A stretch of 64,000 nucleotides of DNA, from contig CM051034.1 of assembly GCA_027627225.1 (NCBI GenBank), positions 43,058,048-43,122,047 on the forward strand. The letters are read 5' to 3'. Below the pieces are notes generated by a model. That model was not told the DNA's origin, made no database searches, and saw nothing but the letters and a program-made list of their open reading frames with translations. This DNA comes from Congeria kusceri. Lineage: Eukaryota > Mollusca > Bivalvia > Myida > Dreissenidae. Within the stretch, counting starts at the first letter, position 1. Each line of letters starts with the position of its first letter. Both the position numbers and the translations under genes were made by a program. Below are positions 51,001 through 58,224 of the stretch, in pieces.

Positions 51001-54000
51001 TAACATTGTGATTGCAATGATAGATGCCTCCTGGATTTATTGCTTGCAGGTTCTATAAATTTTGCTGACATTGTGATTTCAATGATATATCCCTCCTGGA
51101 TTTATTGCTTGCAGGTTCAATAACATTTGCTAACATTGTGATTGCAATGATATATCCCTCCTGGATTTTATTGCTTGCAGGTTCTATAACATGTGCTAAC
51201 ATTGTGATTGCAATGATAGAACCCTCCTAGATTTATTGCAAGTTGTACAGCATTTGATAATATTGGCGTTGCTAAGGACCGATTCACATTTGATGTATTA
51301 ACGTACAGTACATAACATTTGTTTATTTGGGCATTGCAACGATAGATTCCTCTTTAAATAACTTTGAATGATTGCTTGTTTTTTTAACTTGCTAACATGA
51401 ACATTGCAATGATAGTGCCCTCCTCTAATTATTACGGTTCTATGACATTTGCTAACATGAGCATTGCAATGATAGGTGCCCTCCTCGAATTATTATGGTT
51501 TCTGTGGCATTTGCTAACTTGGGCATTGCAATTATAGTGCTCTCCTCAAATTATTACGGTTTCTATGGCATTTCTAACATGGGCATTGCAATGATAGATC
51601 CTCATGGCTTTATTGCAGGTTCTATCACATTTGCTAACATGGGCATTGCAATGATAGAGCCCTCCTTGCCTATCTGGATGAAGAAAGTCATGGGTGCACA
51701 AGAATGGGCGGAGGGTAAGGGCATCCTTTCTTTTGTGGCTGTTTTGTTTTGTGGCTGTTTTGATGTATTTGTTGCTTATCAGATGAAGTTTGGATGTTAC
51801 TTGTATTCTATGAAATATGGGCTGGCATTTGTAAAGAATCTTAGTGGAAAATTGAAAACAAATATTAAAATTCTCAAATTTAGTAATAAGATTTTCTGAC
51901 AAAGAAATAAATTATTTCCAGATTTTGACACAGACGTTGCAGTATAATTCAAGGTGTATTTATATCAATTTTTTTCTCATTAACATGTTCCAATGCAAAG
52001 TGTTTCAAAAACATATTCTAATTTTGACTTATTTTCAACTTAAGTTAAGAATGGCTTAAGAATCTTTATAAATATGGGCCCTGGTGTATACATTTGACCA
52101 ACTGGCAGAACTGGTTATGAGCATGTACTAAATTCTGCTTTGCAGGTCTGGCCTTTCTTCCAGCCAGTATATCGTACTCTCTCGGGACCAATATTTTCGG
52201 TCCCGTGGCTTCCAAGATTGGACGGTGGTTGTCCACAATGCTAGGAATGATCACAATATCTATATGCCTCTTCGCAGTAAGTAACTCTATCATTTGCGAT
52301 GGCTGGCTTTGTCAACGCAGTATTCGTGATATTAGTTACACGTGTACTCGGCGACATAGTAAATTCCAGACATATGTACGTGTAATATATTACAAACAAA
52401 AATGTACGCACTTCGACTCCAGGACATTTAATATGATCATCCATAGCCAGTAATACAGGAGAGTTATCTAAAATATTGACGAATTGTTAGTAAAGACTTT
52501 AAAGTCCCGTGATTATTCGAAGGAACGCGCAATTTATAATTTCACAAACGGGAAGCCTTAAAATTCATTGAACCATTAATCGCCTTATCTGTAAAATATA
52601 AACTGACACATATTATGTGAGGATTTACGCCGCTCGTTTGGATAACGGTAGCTAACACACACTATACAGTATAATGAACAGAAAATCTTTTATTTCAGAT
52701 TCCATTTTGCAGAACAGCTGCATTGTTAATAGGTCCAATGTTTGGACTTGGTTTTGCTATTGGTAATATAGAGATTTTGTATCTATGTTTAAATAAAATA
52801 ATATATTATCCCTTTATAACAACACGAACGTGTTACCCAAATATGAAATTATGTTCATACTTGAAACGCATAGGTACATTCACATATTATGTTTTAAGTT
52901 ACAATATGGACGCAAATGTATTATTTATATGTTAGTGTATATTTCACACTAATTCATACATTGTGTCAATTTATAACAAACATCTTGCTTTGTAATTGTT
53001 CGTTTCTTATTTCTTTTTATCAGAAACCAATATGATTTTGTTATCAAATTCTTTCATACAGAAGAACATGAAATAATTCAGACGTGTACGAGTATCTATT
53101 GTAATTTCACTTAACATGTACTGTGCTACGTTCATACAGGTACACATTACACCTCTTTTACACCTCTTGATAACAATTAAGAGATGTATCTGTTCTGCAT
53201 GTGTTACACAGGTATGGTCGATTCCTCGATGATGCCCCACATGGGTTACCTCGTGGATTTACGACACGTGTCAGTGTACGGGAACGTGTACGCCATCGCG
53301 GATATAGCATTTGCCATGGGCTTTGCTATCGGTATGTCTTTTGAATAAGAACGATCATTAAAGGCCCATGATGCTATTATAATGTGTACTAAATTTAAAG
53401 AAAATAGCTGTGTACTAAATTTAAAGGAAACAGCTGTGTACTATATTTAAAGAAAATAGCTGTGTACTAAATTTAAAGAAAATAGCTGTGTACTAAATTT
53501 AAAGAAAATAGCTTTATACTTACCGTATATGTCGTTTATATAGCAAGAAAATGATTAAATAAGCGAATTCTAATATGTTTTCTCAATTATAAAAAGAAAG
53601 TATAAGAAAGAAATCCAAGGACTTTGTCCGGAGCTATATTTTTGTACCGCATGAAAATTTTTTCAAATATTTTGGCAGAAGTTTTTAAAATGTCATTATT
53701 TCGAACACATAAACAGCCATCCTAAGTGTTGGGCCGTTTTGAAAACTTTTTACATTTTCTTTTCTGGCCAAAAAGTTCTTATTCATCCAAGTGTTTACAG
53801 AACTTCAGTAACTATTAATTACCGTAATATCTTAGTAATGATAGGGTCCTATTGTTGCCACGGAACGCCGCCAGGAGCACTGAATGTTCAATTCACTATT
53901 TTTTAGGTCCGATGTTGAGTGGTTCTATAGTGAAAGCCATAGGATTTAGTTGGTATGTTGTTTTTCACAATTTTTGCGAACTTTTGACTGCTTTATTGGA

Positions 54001-55488
54001 CAATCTTATAACATAATAATACACTAAAAATAGTGTAAATAAGGTGCGACTTTTACCCGAAGAAATTATATACGTTTGTATTTCATAGTTATATGTCATG
54101 CTGCTCATGCATGCGAAGTGTTGAAATATAGATATAGAGAAAATTTATCCTTTGTTAAATTTTTTGAACCAGTATTAAATTCTACTTCACCTGATTTTGG
54201 AAGTGATATTTTGCTTATAATTACTCGTACATTATATATTCATGTATATTCTTTGTACAAATGAGTTGAATTGCAAGTACATTTTAAATGTATTCTTTGT
54301 ATTATTGAGTTCAATTGCAAGTACATGTTAAATGTATTCTTTGAATTATTGAGTTCAATTGCAAGTACATTTTAAATGTATTTTTTGTACTATTGAGTTC
54401 AATTGCAAGTACATTTTAAATGTATTTTTTGTACTATTGAGTTGAAGTGCAAGTACATTTTAAATTTATTATGTGTACTATTGATTTGAAGCAGTTCAAA
54501 TAAGCTTCTGTGACCTGATTCCCCGTGTGTTACAGGATGCTGTGGATTACAGCAATCTTGTGCCTCATATATGCACCCCTGATCATGTTCCTGCGTAACC
54601 CTCCGGGCAAGGAAGAGAAAATGGTAAAACATAGATCAAACAGAAATACGGAAACAATTGCTAAAGCCATTAGGCGGGATAAGAGAAGGTGTAAGCGGCG
54701 TTCGCCGCTCAACAATTGTCCAACATTCGATTTGTTTCAATCTTACAAAAACTTAAACATATGCATCCCGTTACCAATGATATGATCTTCAATCTCAAAC
54801 CCGTTCTGTGGTATTTTCCTTCAAGTGTTCCTTTTTGACGATGTTGCGCGGTTCTGATATATATCCTAATTATGTTAGAGATCAACATCAGCTATGTTGG
54901 CAGTTACTGCATATCTCCGCCCTCTCTAACTCAAAATCATGTTTCCACGCGTGTAGCTGTAGTGAACCGTATAATAAGGTGGGTTTTTTCGCACGACAAC
55001 GTTGTTCTAAAATTATGTTAAAACAGCGGTTACTAAACAACTGTACGTGCCATCATGTCGACATTTAGTTTAAAAATAGTTGAAGTCGAACATCAATCGC
55101 TTTGATTTGAGGTTACGCATGTGAACGTTTAGTCATAGAAACCTTTGATCTAATGTCATTCGGGCATTTTAAATGAAATCCCGTTTGAAAACTTTCTGAG
55201 TCCATCAAAGTAGGTATAAAAAGGATACATCTTTTTTGACAATGTTATTTAGTGTCTTTACTCATAACTTTGTTTTTCAAAGAAATGTAATACAGGATCG
55301 TTTAAGCTCTGCGTTGTTTTCAAACGCATGTCAATAACTCGTGTTCAGTTGTATTATAGTCTCCATTCCTGTTGTTTCAGTCACTAATAATGAATGACCA
55401 GTGTCCAGTCCAATACGTCACGTATAACCAGACCAGTGCCGTAAACGCCCATTCTGAAGATGACGACAACGACGGCTATTTTCAATAA
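26906..55488 (+). CDS. VMAT: vesicular monoamine transporter (SLC18 family), complete, 14 exons
   Basis: Proton-coupled antiporter that loads dopamine, serotonin or related amines into synaptic vesicles. Exons: 26906-27044, 42632-43007, 43763-43821, 44269-44352 (or 44498-44581), 46050-46142, 46858-46947, 48103-48204, 51619-51714, 52146-52276, 52699-52762, 53212-53331, 53907-53952, 54536-54623, 55381-55488. All junctions are GT..AG and keep frame, giving 531 residues; human VMAT2 has 514. Residues known as essential in VMAT2 are present: Asp39 in TM1 (LDNMLLT), Lys155 in TM2 (GSKALVQ), Asp415 (GMVDSSMMP) and Asp442 (YAIADIAF). The match DLRHVSVYG and [12 protein letters not shown] favours VMAT over the acetylcholine transporter VAChT. 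The start ATG has A at -3. Odd points: exon 4 is duplicated exactly, and intron 7 is bounded by arrays made from its own splice sites. Confidence 0.95.
27045..28390. other. VMAT intron 1, proximal part, no feature seen
   Basis: AT-rich intron sequence in which no repeat or coding sequence was recognised. Confidence 0.4.
28395..28500 (+). mobile_element. possible degenerate tRNA-headed SINE fragment
   Basis: TTGGCCTAGAGTTAAGCG resembles an A box, and GATAGGTCGATTCGCGGAG a damaged B box, with T-rich sequence afterwards, as in the SINE at 18072. The match is weak. Confidence 0.35.
28501..30150. other. VMAT intron 1, no gene seen
   Basis: At 29275-29300 and again at 31450-31475 the phrase AGGGCAAAATCGAATGTAC/AAGGCAAAATCGAATGTAC occurs. 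Near 30085-30140 AAAAAGGGCAGGGTG is an inverted remnant of the transposon left end seen near 1800. Otherwise nothing was recognised. Confidence 0.4.
30180..31310. repeat. degenerate minisatellite with palindromic GCCCATATGGGC core
   Basis: More than 30 imperfect units of about 24-40 bp, each around GGGACCCATATGGGCTTGCT, whose GCCCATATGGGC core reads the same on both strands. A composite module (ACATGGGGCCTATGTAGTTA ... GGCATA(C/T)CCCATATCGGGCCC ... ACCGATATGTGCTTAATTGC) occurs at 30225-30345 and again at 30625-30735, and in altered form at 31085-31160 and 31215-31310. Open frames on both strands through it (rich in Gly, Pro, Trp, His) are produced by the repeat and are not genes. It lies in VMAT intron 1. 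Confidence 0.85.
31475..31790. repeat. dispersed pair of a ~40-bp phrase
   Basis: GTACGCCCGAATGAAAAACA followed within a few bases by ATCTGGAAC occurs at about 31478-31520 and 31745-31785, marking remnants of one repeat family. Confidence 0.5.
31800..34125. other. VMAT intron 1, no feature seen
   Basis: AT-rich sequence with no recognisable gene or repeat. Confidence 0.4.
34131..34892. repeat. nested minisatellite: 49-bp units then 27-bp units
   Basis: The first part has about six units of exactly 49 bp, each consisting of a 27-bp core (GATGTCTGATGCCAGTATAA plus CCAACAA) and a 22-bp insert (GATCGGATCACAAGACCAAC plus AC). From about 34430 the insert is gone and the 27-bp core alone repeats about 16 times, until the insert-like ATCGGATCACAGGACC closes the array. 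The 27-bp core is a multiple of three and is open on both strands (MSDASITNK in one, LLVILASDI in the other). Confidence 0.9.
34917..35020 (+). repeat. dispersed repeat, copy 1 (partner at 37490)
   Basis: TTTCCAATAACTGTTAGTCA, AGCTGGC(A/G)(G/A)ATAATAG and GATATTTATTGTGGTTTATTGACTG match 37490-37600 in the same order and orientation. Confidence 0.6.
35300..35483. repeat. 45-bp minisatellite, 4 copies, open in one frame
   Basis: Four copies of a unit starting AACTTCAACATAATTGACAA and ending GTGTTTATAGTGCAG. As 45 is a multiple of three the frame stays open and would give repeated [15 protein letters not shown]. No gene context supports translation. Confidence 0.85.
35700..37480. other. VMAT intron 1, no feature seen
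   Basis: No coding sequence or clear repeat was recognised. Open frames near 36237-36494 and 36657-36977 have no recognisable family. Confidence 0.4.
37490..37600 (+). repeat. dispersed repeat, copy 2 (partner at 34917)
   Basis: Contains TTTCCAATAAGTGTTATTCA, AAGCTGGCGAATAATAG and GATATTTATTGTGATTTATCGACTG, matching copy 1. The two copies are 2.6 kb apart. Confidence 0.6.
37843..38040. mobile_element. MITE-like family C, copy 2, cut by a SINE
   Basis: GGTTCTGTATTTATCAAGCT and TACTTCAGTAAAAATTTCAG match the left half of the copy at 46976-47232, and ACATGAAACAGCCAGA matches its right half. It stops where the SINE at 38042 starts. A right-end-like AAGGAGCTTTGTGAATATGG occurs at 38550-38570. 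Confidence 0.5.
38042..38250 (-). mobile_element. tRNA-headed SINE, minus orientation
   Basis: On the minus strand it reads GAATGACCGAGTTGTTTGCG (A box region), then GTAGGTTCGAGTCCCCGCG (B box), a T-rich part, and ends ACAAGTCCCTTT. It belongs with the copy at 18072-18281. The missing variable-arm pairing argues against a functional tRNA. Confidence 0.65.
38600..39584. other. VMAT intron 1, no feature seen
   Basis: No gene is supported. The first ~90 bp (GTCTGTATTCATAAAGGTCT near 38577) may be one more decayed left end of MITE-like family C. Confidence 0.35.
39585..39728 (+). mobile_element. SINE of the 56965 family, 5'-damaged
   Basis: AAAGACACAAAGTACTGGAT and TCTCGATAAGCC match the body of the copies at 56965-57170 and 45801-46006. 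The B-box region (TGAATTCGATCGATACTCAG) is recognisable but altered. It ends in AATACAATACAATACAATAA. Confidence 0.55.
39730..40726. other. VMAT intron 1, no feature seen
   Basis: No coding sequence or repeat recognised. Confidence 0.4.
40727..40975. mobile_element. MITE family A, copy 2
   Basis: CGTATTCACCAAACTATTCT on the left is mirrored by TTAAGTCTAAGAATGTGCTT and ATTCATATGGGCCC on the right. The interior GAATATTATTGAAA is shared with copy 1 at 9787. Confidence 0.6.
41000..41940. other. VMAT intron 1, no feature seen
   Basis: No coding sequence or repeat recognised before the retrotransposon fragment. Confidence 0.4.
41964..42590 (+). mobile_element. 3' fragment of a non-LTR retrotransposon (LINE)
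   Basis: The frame 41964-42401 (145 codons) reads [15 protein letters not shown], then [20 protein letters not shown], and [12 protein letters not shown]. This is the cysteine-containing segment (CxxC ... DExHxLF) found after the reverse transcriptase domain in many LINEs of animals. The RT and endonuclease are absent, as expected for a 5'-truncated insertion. The frame ends with TAA, followed by a ~190-bp 3' tail ending near AAATAAAATCTTGAAATCTT. It ends only ~40 bp before VMAT exon 2. The frame has no stop codons, so it is fairly young or lucky. Confidence 0.7.
42632..43007 (+). CDS. VMAT: VMAT exon 2: large lumenal loop and TM2
   Basis: Residues 47-172, the largest exon. It carries the vesicle-lumen loop with three N-glycosylation sequons (Asn79-Arg-Thr, Asn105-Gly-Ser, Asn122-Asp-Thr) and two Cys (77, 117), then TM2 with Lys155 and [10 protein letters not shown]. 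The loop is hydrophilic and diverged from vertebrate VMAT, while TM2 is highly conserved. Confidence 0.95.
43058..43140. mobile_element. MITE family B, internally deleted copy
   Basis: GTCGTGGGAAACCCGGGCTT ... GCGTAAAGTGTCGTCCCGGA, then directly GGTTTTCCCACGAC. Compared with 62166-62412 only the two ends remain. It starts ~50 bp after VMAT exon 2. Confidence 0.65.
43763..43821 (+). CDS. VMAT: VMAT exon 3: TM3
   Basis: Residues 172-191 ([19 protein letters not shown]). The donor A|GTAAGT gives the split Ile codon completed by exon 4. Confidence 0.9.
44269..44352 (+). CDS. VMAT: VMAT exon 4, first copy: membrane helix
   Basis: 84 bp, 28 codons, encoding [18 protein letters not shown] and [10 protein letters not shown]. 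Acceptor TTTTAG, donor G|GTAGGT. It joins exons 3 and 5 in frame. Confidence 0.85.
44498..44581 (+). CDS. VMAT: VMAT exon 4, second copy (identical)
   Basis: Same 28 codons and same splice sites as the copy 229 bp upstream. Using either gives the same protein. Using both keeps frame but adds one extra membrane helix, giving 559 residues and probably an inverted topology downstream. Confidence 0.75.
44720..45800. other. VMAT intron 4, no gene seen
   Basis: Near 45570 ACCAATATGGGCTCGTTTG and GGGGTCTCATATGG form one dispersed unit of the CCCATATGGGC repeat. Nothing else was recognised. Confidence 0.4.
45801..46006 (-). mobile_element. SINE of the 56965 family, minus orientation
   Basis: On the minus strand: GATGTGACGTCTGCCTCGCG, GGTCGGGAGGTCCTTAGTTT (B-box area), GACACAAAGTACTGGTTCTA, and AGCTAAAATAAATAGGTTTA. 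This matches the + copy at 56965-57170 along its length. Its head is ~45 bp from VMAT exon 5. Confidence 0.75.
46050..46142 (+). CDS. VMAT: VMAT exon 5
   Basis: Residues 220-250: [19 protein letters not shown] and [12 protein letters not shown], the conserved cytosolic loop motif of the transporter and the next helix. Confidence 0.95.
46497..46553. repeat. 27-bp tandem duplicate
   Basis: CGTACACCCAACTAGGGCGC occurs twice in a row immediately before MITE family A copy 3. Confidence 0.7.
46543..46822. mobile_element. MITE family A, copy 3
   Basis: GTAATCACCAACCAATTCTT at the left, and TTAAGTCTGAGAATAGTTTG plus GTGAATACGG at the right. The right half has AACAGCGTTCTTAGAACAGA as in copy 1, in inverse orientation. 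It ends ~35 bp before VMAT exon 6. Confidence 0.65.
46858..46947 (+). CDS. VMAT: VMAT exon 6
   Basis: Residues 251-280: [19 protein letters not shown] and [11 protein letters not shown], matching the conserved VGPPFG helix start of VMATs. Confidence 0.95.
46976..47232. mobile_element. MITE-like family C, copy 3
   Basis: Starts GGGCTGGTATTCACAGAGCT, ends AAGGGGCTTTGTGAATAGAG, inverted ends. It begins ~30 bp after the donor of exon 6. Confidence 0.65.
47552..47695. mobile_element. long imperfect hairpin, MITE-like
   Basis: Left arm AATATTGACTTCCTTGAGGG, TGACAGTGCGT, CGTCAACCC, TTGTCGAC; right arm GTCGACAGTGTT, GGGTTGAC, ACGCACTGTCA and CCTCAAGGAAGTGAATATT in mirrored order around CTCGGCTAAAGCCTCG. 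The arms pair over ~60 bp with few mismatches. It lies in VMAT intron 6. Confidence 0.7.
48103..48204 (+). CDS. VMAT: VMAT exon 7
   Basis: Residues 281-314: [19 protein letters not shown] and [16 protein letters not shown]. This is the cytosolic loop between the two six-helix halves and the start of TM7. Its last 25 bases and donor are the seed of the array that follows. Confidence 0.95.
48205..49095 (+). repeat. donor-side array: ~20 copies of exon 7 end plus 5' splice site
   Basis: The unit is (A)GATCCCTATATCCTCATAG, then CTGCAG|GTAAAT, then TTATATACA. It copies the last ~25 bases of exon 7 with its donor and ~16 bases of intron. Copies start near 48225, 48269, 48309, 48351, 48392, 48431, 48477, 48518, 48559, 48599, 48640, 48680, 48722, 48763, 48804, 48845, 48886, 48927, and decayed ones near 49019 and 49063. 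From 48722 to 48927 the spacing is exactly 41 bp. Several copies keep GCAG|GTA (48309, 48477, 48518, 48722 units among others). Confidence 0.9.
49100..50740. other. unrepeated core of VMAT intron 7
   Basis: About 1.6 kb of AT-rich intron between the two exon-edge arrays. The only structure is a direct tandem duplication of a 57-bp unit (ACAGAGCTTCTCAATATGAC ... AAAGTTTCTGAT) at ~50129-50242. Confidence 0.5.
50745..51618 (+). repeat. acceptor-side array: ~14 copies of 3' splice site plus exon 8 start
   Basis: The unit is TTTATTGC(TTGC)AG|GTTCTATAACATTTGC, then TAACAT(T/G)GTGATTGCAATGA, then TAGAGCCCTCCT. It copies ~20 bases of intron, the acceptor AG and ~45 coding bases of exon 8. ATTGCAATGATAG-like cores recur about every 60-66 bp from 50765 up to the real exon at 51640. 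Copies with an intact GCAG|G stand at 50797, 50857, 50918, 51048, 51113 and 51179. The four units nearest the exon read ATTACGGTT or TATTATGGTT and have lost that AG. Confidence 0.9.
51619..51714 (+). CDS. VMAT: VMAT exon 8: TM7 and following loop
   Basis: Residues 315-346: [20 protein letters not shown] and [13 protein letters not shown]. Conserved with VMAT2 except that the loop lacks the Cys of human MCSRKW (Gly here), so the vertebrate lumenal disulfide cannot form in the same way. The true acceptor is TTTATTGCAG. The frame remains open for ~120 bp upstream through the last two array copies. Confidence 0.95.
52018..52083. repeat. fragment of MITE-like family C right end
   Basis: TTCAACTTAAGTTAAGAATG and ATAAATATGGGCCCTGG resemble the ends of family C. 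It stops ~60 bp before exon 9. Confidence 0.35.
52146..52276 (+). CDS. VMAT: VMAT exon 9
   Basis: Residues 347-390: [18 protein letters not shown] then [17 protein letters not shown], helix 8 and the conserved KxGRW loop, then TM9. Confidence 0.95.
52699..52762 (+). CDS. VMAT: VMAT exon 10
   Basis: Residues 391-411: [18 protein letters not shown] and FAI, matching the start of TM10 in VMAT2 (IAPNFGVGFAIG). Confidence 0.9.
53212..53331 (+). CDS. VMAT: VMAT exon 11: TM10 end and TM11 with both acidic residues
   Basis: Residues 412-451. [19 protein letters not shown] holds Asp415, [18 protein letters not shown] holds Asp442. The spacing of 27 residues equals that between Asp399 and Asp426 in VMAT2, which take part in proton coupling. 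This is the most conserved exon of the gene. Confidence 0.97.
53390..53516. repeat. 26-bp tandem repeat, ~5 copies, in VMAT intron 11
   Basis: TGTGTACTAAATTTAAAGAA plus AATAGC repeats about five times with few changes, ~60 bp after the donor of exon 11. Confidence 0.85.
53907..53952 (+). CDS. VMAT: VMAT exon 12 (46 bp)
   Basis: Residues 452-466, [15 protein letters not shown], with the split Trp codon TG|G completed in exon 13. Flanked by TTTTTTAG and GTATGT. Confidence 0.9.
54245..54485. repeat. ~44-bp tandem repeat, 5 copies, in VMAT intron 12
   Basis: The unit contains TTGCAAGTACATTTTAAATG and TATT..TTGTACTATTGAGT. It ends ~50 bp before exon 13. Confidence 0.85.
54536..54623 (+). CDS. 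VMAT: VMAT exon 13: TM12
   Basis: Residues 467-496: [19 protein letters not shown] and [11 protein letters not shown], matching LRSPPAKEEKM at the end of the last helix in VMAT2. Confidence 0.95.
55381..55488 (+). CDS. VMAT: VMAT exon 14: cytosolic C-terminus and stop
   Basis: Residues 497-531: [19 protein letters not shown] then [16 protein letters not shown], stop TAA. The acidic tail resembles the Asp/Glu-rich, trafficking-related tail of VMAT2. Confidence 0.9.
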   Translation, partial: SLIMNDQCPVQYVTYNQTSAVNAHSEDDDNDGYFQ

Positions 55489-56960
55489 CGCTATTCGACC
55501 TTCACCTACGAGAATCTTGTGCCGACTCCTCGCAGTGATCTCCCAGCGTTGAAGGAAGTGCCGCAGGGGAAACCACTGTGCGGAGTTTCTTGTACTAACT
55601 CCTCGCAGTGGTCTCCCTGCTTCGCTGTATTAATCCCAGACTGGAGAGGACTGAGAGTAGTTTGGTCCTTGTGATTACATGTGTTCATTGGTGATGAATC
55701 CCAAAGGATGTGGGGAAAATAGGGACATTGTGTCGTGTGCTAGATTAAGTGAATGTAGTGTATGCCTTAGTTCATGTATGTGTAGTTTAATTGAAATATA
55801 CTACTCAAAGTTTGATAAGGGTCATTTGTATTTACGCCATTATGTACGCCTTATTAATTGAGGTGATAGCAATTGGTTTTATATAAGCCGTTATTGTTAT
55901 TTTTCCATGTCCCTGTTTTGAAACAGCAGCGAAATTAAGTTGTATGACTGATACATAGTGAACCTTGTCAAAGTTTGAGTAACATAACTGCAAGACTAAT
56001 TTCTTCCGAACATGATTGCGGAATTGATTTTCCAGTCTCCAAATATGTGATTTTGTATTCCAAATTCTGCCACTTAACAGGTGTTAAAATACCAAGTTGG
56101 TAGACAGTGCTGTTGTGTACTTTGTTTCACTCTGTTTATAAATGATTGTCAAGGAATAGTGTAAGCTACGTTTGCTTACTGGAATGTGTAGTTCGGTTGT
56201 TTTCTGGTCAACATTCGGACTGATGGCATGTTAAAGTACACACAAGAAATCTTTAAATACACAAGAAATCTTTAAATTCGTTGTCTGATGTTCTCATATT
56301 GTACAGGTTAAAACAAATGTCGGTTTTCAAAAACATATCGTACGATTTTTCGCAGATACTTAACGAGTAACAGATTTACCCAATGACCCATAACATAGAT
56401 ACAAATCGGAAGTGCAATTATACACGCGTGGAGTTAAGTAAATCTGTGAGAATACGGGCATATACCGGGATGTTAGTATATATGTTATTATTAATCTAGG
56501 CGCCAAGCGAAAATTAAAATATTGTGATACAGTGTTTATTTTATGCTAATAGGTGAAATATAGACAACTATCAGTGAAATAAATCCTTATATCACTCACT
56601 ATGTTGCACTACTTTGTTAAATGTAAAAAAAATACTCCATAGCATAAAATAAAAAGAAAATGTGTTTGTTTTCGGTGTGATAAACGGTATATCATCATTG
56701 GAAAGGGATACAATTTACATAATTTCACTAGCGCAAGCGCGCGTGAAAACATTGTCTCCCTTTCCAGTGATGATATAACACGTTAACACACCGAAAACAC
56801 ACAAATATCCTTTATATATTATACTTCAGTACTGTTATAACTGAAGAAACATGTTATGAAGAAACAAACACCTTTGAATCAGTTTGGGTACAAGCAATTG
56901 TGAGAAAAATATGTATCTACCATTGGCTACCAGATATATCAACAGTATTGTGCAAAATTA
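55489..56960 (+). other. 3' region of VMAT
   Basis: Probable 3' untranslated and intergenic sequence. Canonical AATAAA occurs at 56578-56583 and 56648-56653, about 1.1 kb after the stop. At 55500-55640 the phrase ACTCCTCGCAGTG occurs twice (GATCTCCC/GTCTCCC) as a short duplication. Confidence 0.4.
56578..56583 (+). terminator. candidate poly(A) signal for VMAT
   Basis: First canonical AATAAA seen after the stop codon on the + strand. In AT-rich DNA such matches are frequent, so the true site is uncertain. Confidence 0.3.
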
Positions 56961-56964
56961 AATG

Positions 56965-57170
56965 AGGTCGCGGTGGCGTAGTGGATATGGTGTCCGCCTA
57001 GCGATCGGGAGGTTCCGGGTTCGATCCCTACTCTGGGAGCGTTCTCAATATCGACCCCAAAGACACCAAATACTGGTTCTACCCAGGAAACGGACTCAAG
57101 TGTCTCAATAAACCTTAGGTTTTCGATGCAATCGAGCTAAAATAAATAGGTTTAAACTAAACTAAAATTA
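56965..57170 (+). mobile_element. tRNA-headed SINE, best-preserved copy
   Basis: GGTGGCGTAGTGGATATGG (A box) and GGTTCCGGGTTCGATCCCT (B box) form a tRNA-like polymerase III head. The body has GACACCAAATACTGGTTCTA and GTCTCAATAAACCTTAG, and the tail AGCTAAAATAAATAGGTTTA followed by AAACTAAAC repeats. Related copies: 45801-46006 (-) and 39585-39728 (+). Confidence 0.8.
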
Positions 57171-57174
57171 AATG

Positions 57175-58224
57175 AATGTGTTATTATATAAATAGTGTTA
57201 ATATATACGTATTTTATCGTTATGCTGTACATGTCGTGTAATAAAGCTTTGGGTGTTTCAGACTACCGAGTTTTATGCTTTTTGTATTATACACGTCCCA
57301 CACAATCTCATTAAAATCATCTCCAGTCTGACACAACTATATCACATTGTTGCCTTCAAAATGTTGTTGTATAACTTTATATATAAACCACAAAACAATG
57401 CACGAAATGAACGAGAATTTGAATGTTAAGTCGCCTAAGGTACCTCTATATCCATTGTTATCCACGTGAAAATTGATTGCAAATGAATTATTCCCGAGGA
57501 TCAGCTGGACATGTATCACTTTTCAAAAACCGTGGCCAAACTTTGCTGTTCAAAAAGCAATTTCATTGGACGACGCAGGTGCGATATTTTATTGTTTGGA
57601 AGGTCATTTAAACTTGACCTGCTATACGATGTCTTCAGATCCAAACAGCGTTAGGATTTGATTTTAATGAGATTGCGTCCCACAGTGCATGCTACAATAC
57701 AATTGAGTTTAACTATTGGTTTTTAAACTTCCCAAAATGGACCACACTGATGTATTTTATTCGTCATTTGAATTATTTTTCTATAGAAAGATTATACGTA
57801 GTATTACTTTCAAAGTTATTTATGTATGAGTCAATATTTGGATATCCCTCCATCGTAGAAAGTAGGCAGTATAATTCTGTCCTTACATTAATATAAGCAT
57901 ATTATGTTTTTGCAGAAATCTTATCCCTTTTTTTTCTTTTTTGGAGATACATTTTGCATACGGTGATGTACATTCAATGGTGTAGTTTCTGTGAACGGCG
58001 TATCTCTTCGGCATTTTGATGCATTATGATATCATTGCTACTCATTTAAAAACCTCGACACTTCTGATATTAAACTTTGACAAAGTGTCGCAAAATACTG
58101 AGAACTTCTTTCTCGTAAAATTCCTAACGGTATCTTAAGAATAAAAGCAAAGACAACAACAAACAGACAGTGTGCTGAATTGCGTATAATTAACAAACAA
58201 ATAAATAACATAACAAAGCTGGTC
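57175..58224. other. convergent intergenic region and 3' end of the HMG gene
   Basis: No gene. On the minus strand an AATAAA (forward TTTATT at 57756-57761) stands ~465 bp after the stop of the HMG gene and is a candidate poly(A) signal. On the plus strand AATAAAG at 57240 could serve a longer VMAT transcript. Confidence 0.4.

Noticed and set aside
51546..51902. 118-codon minus-strand frame over exon 8 and its array
   Set aside because: It is antisense to a well-supported exon and its repeated acceptor units.
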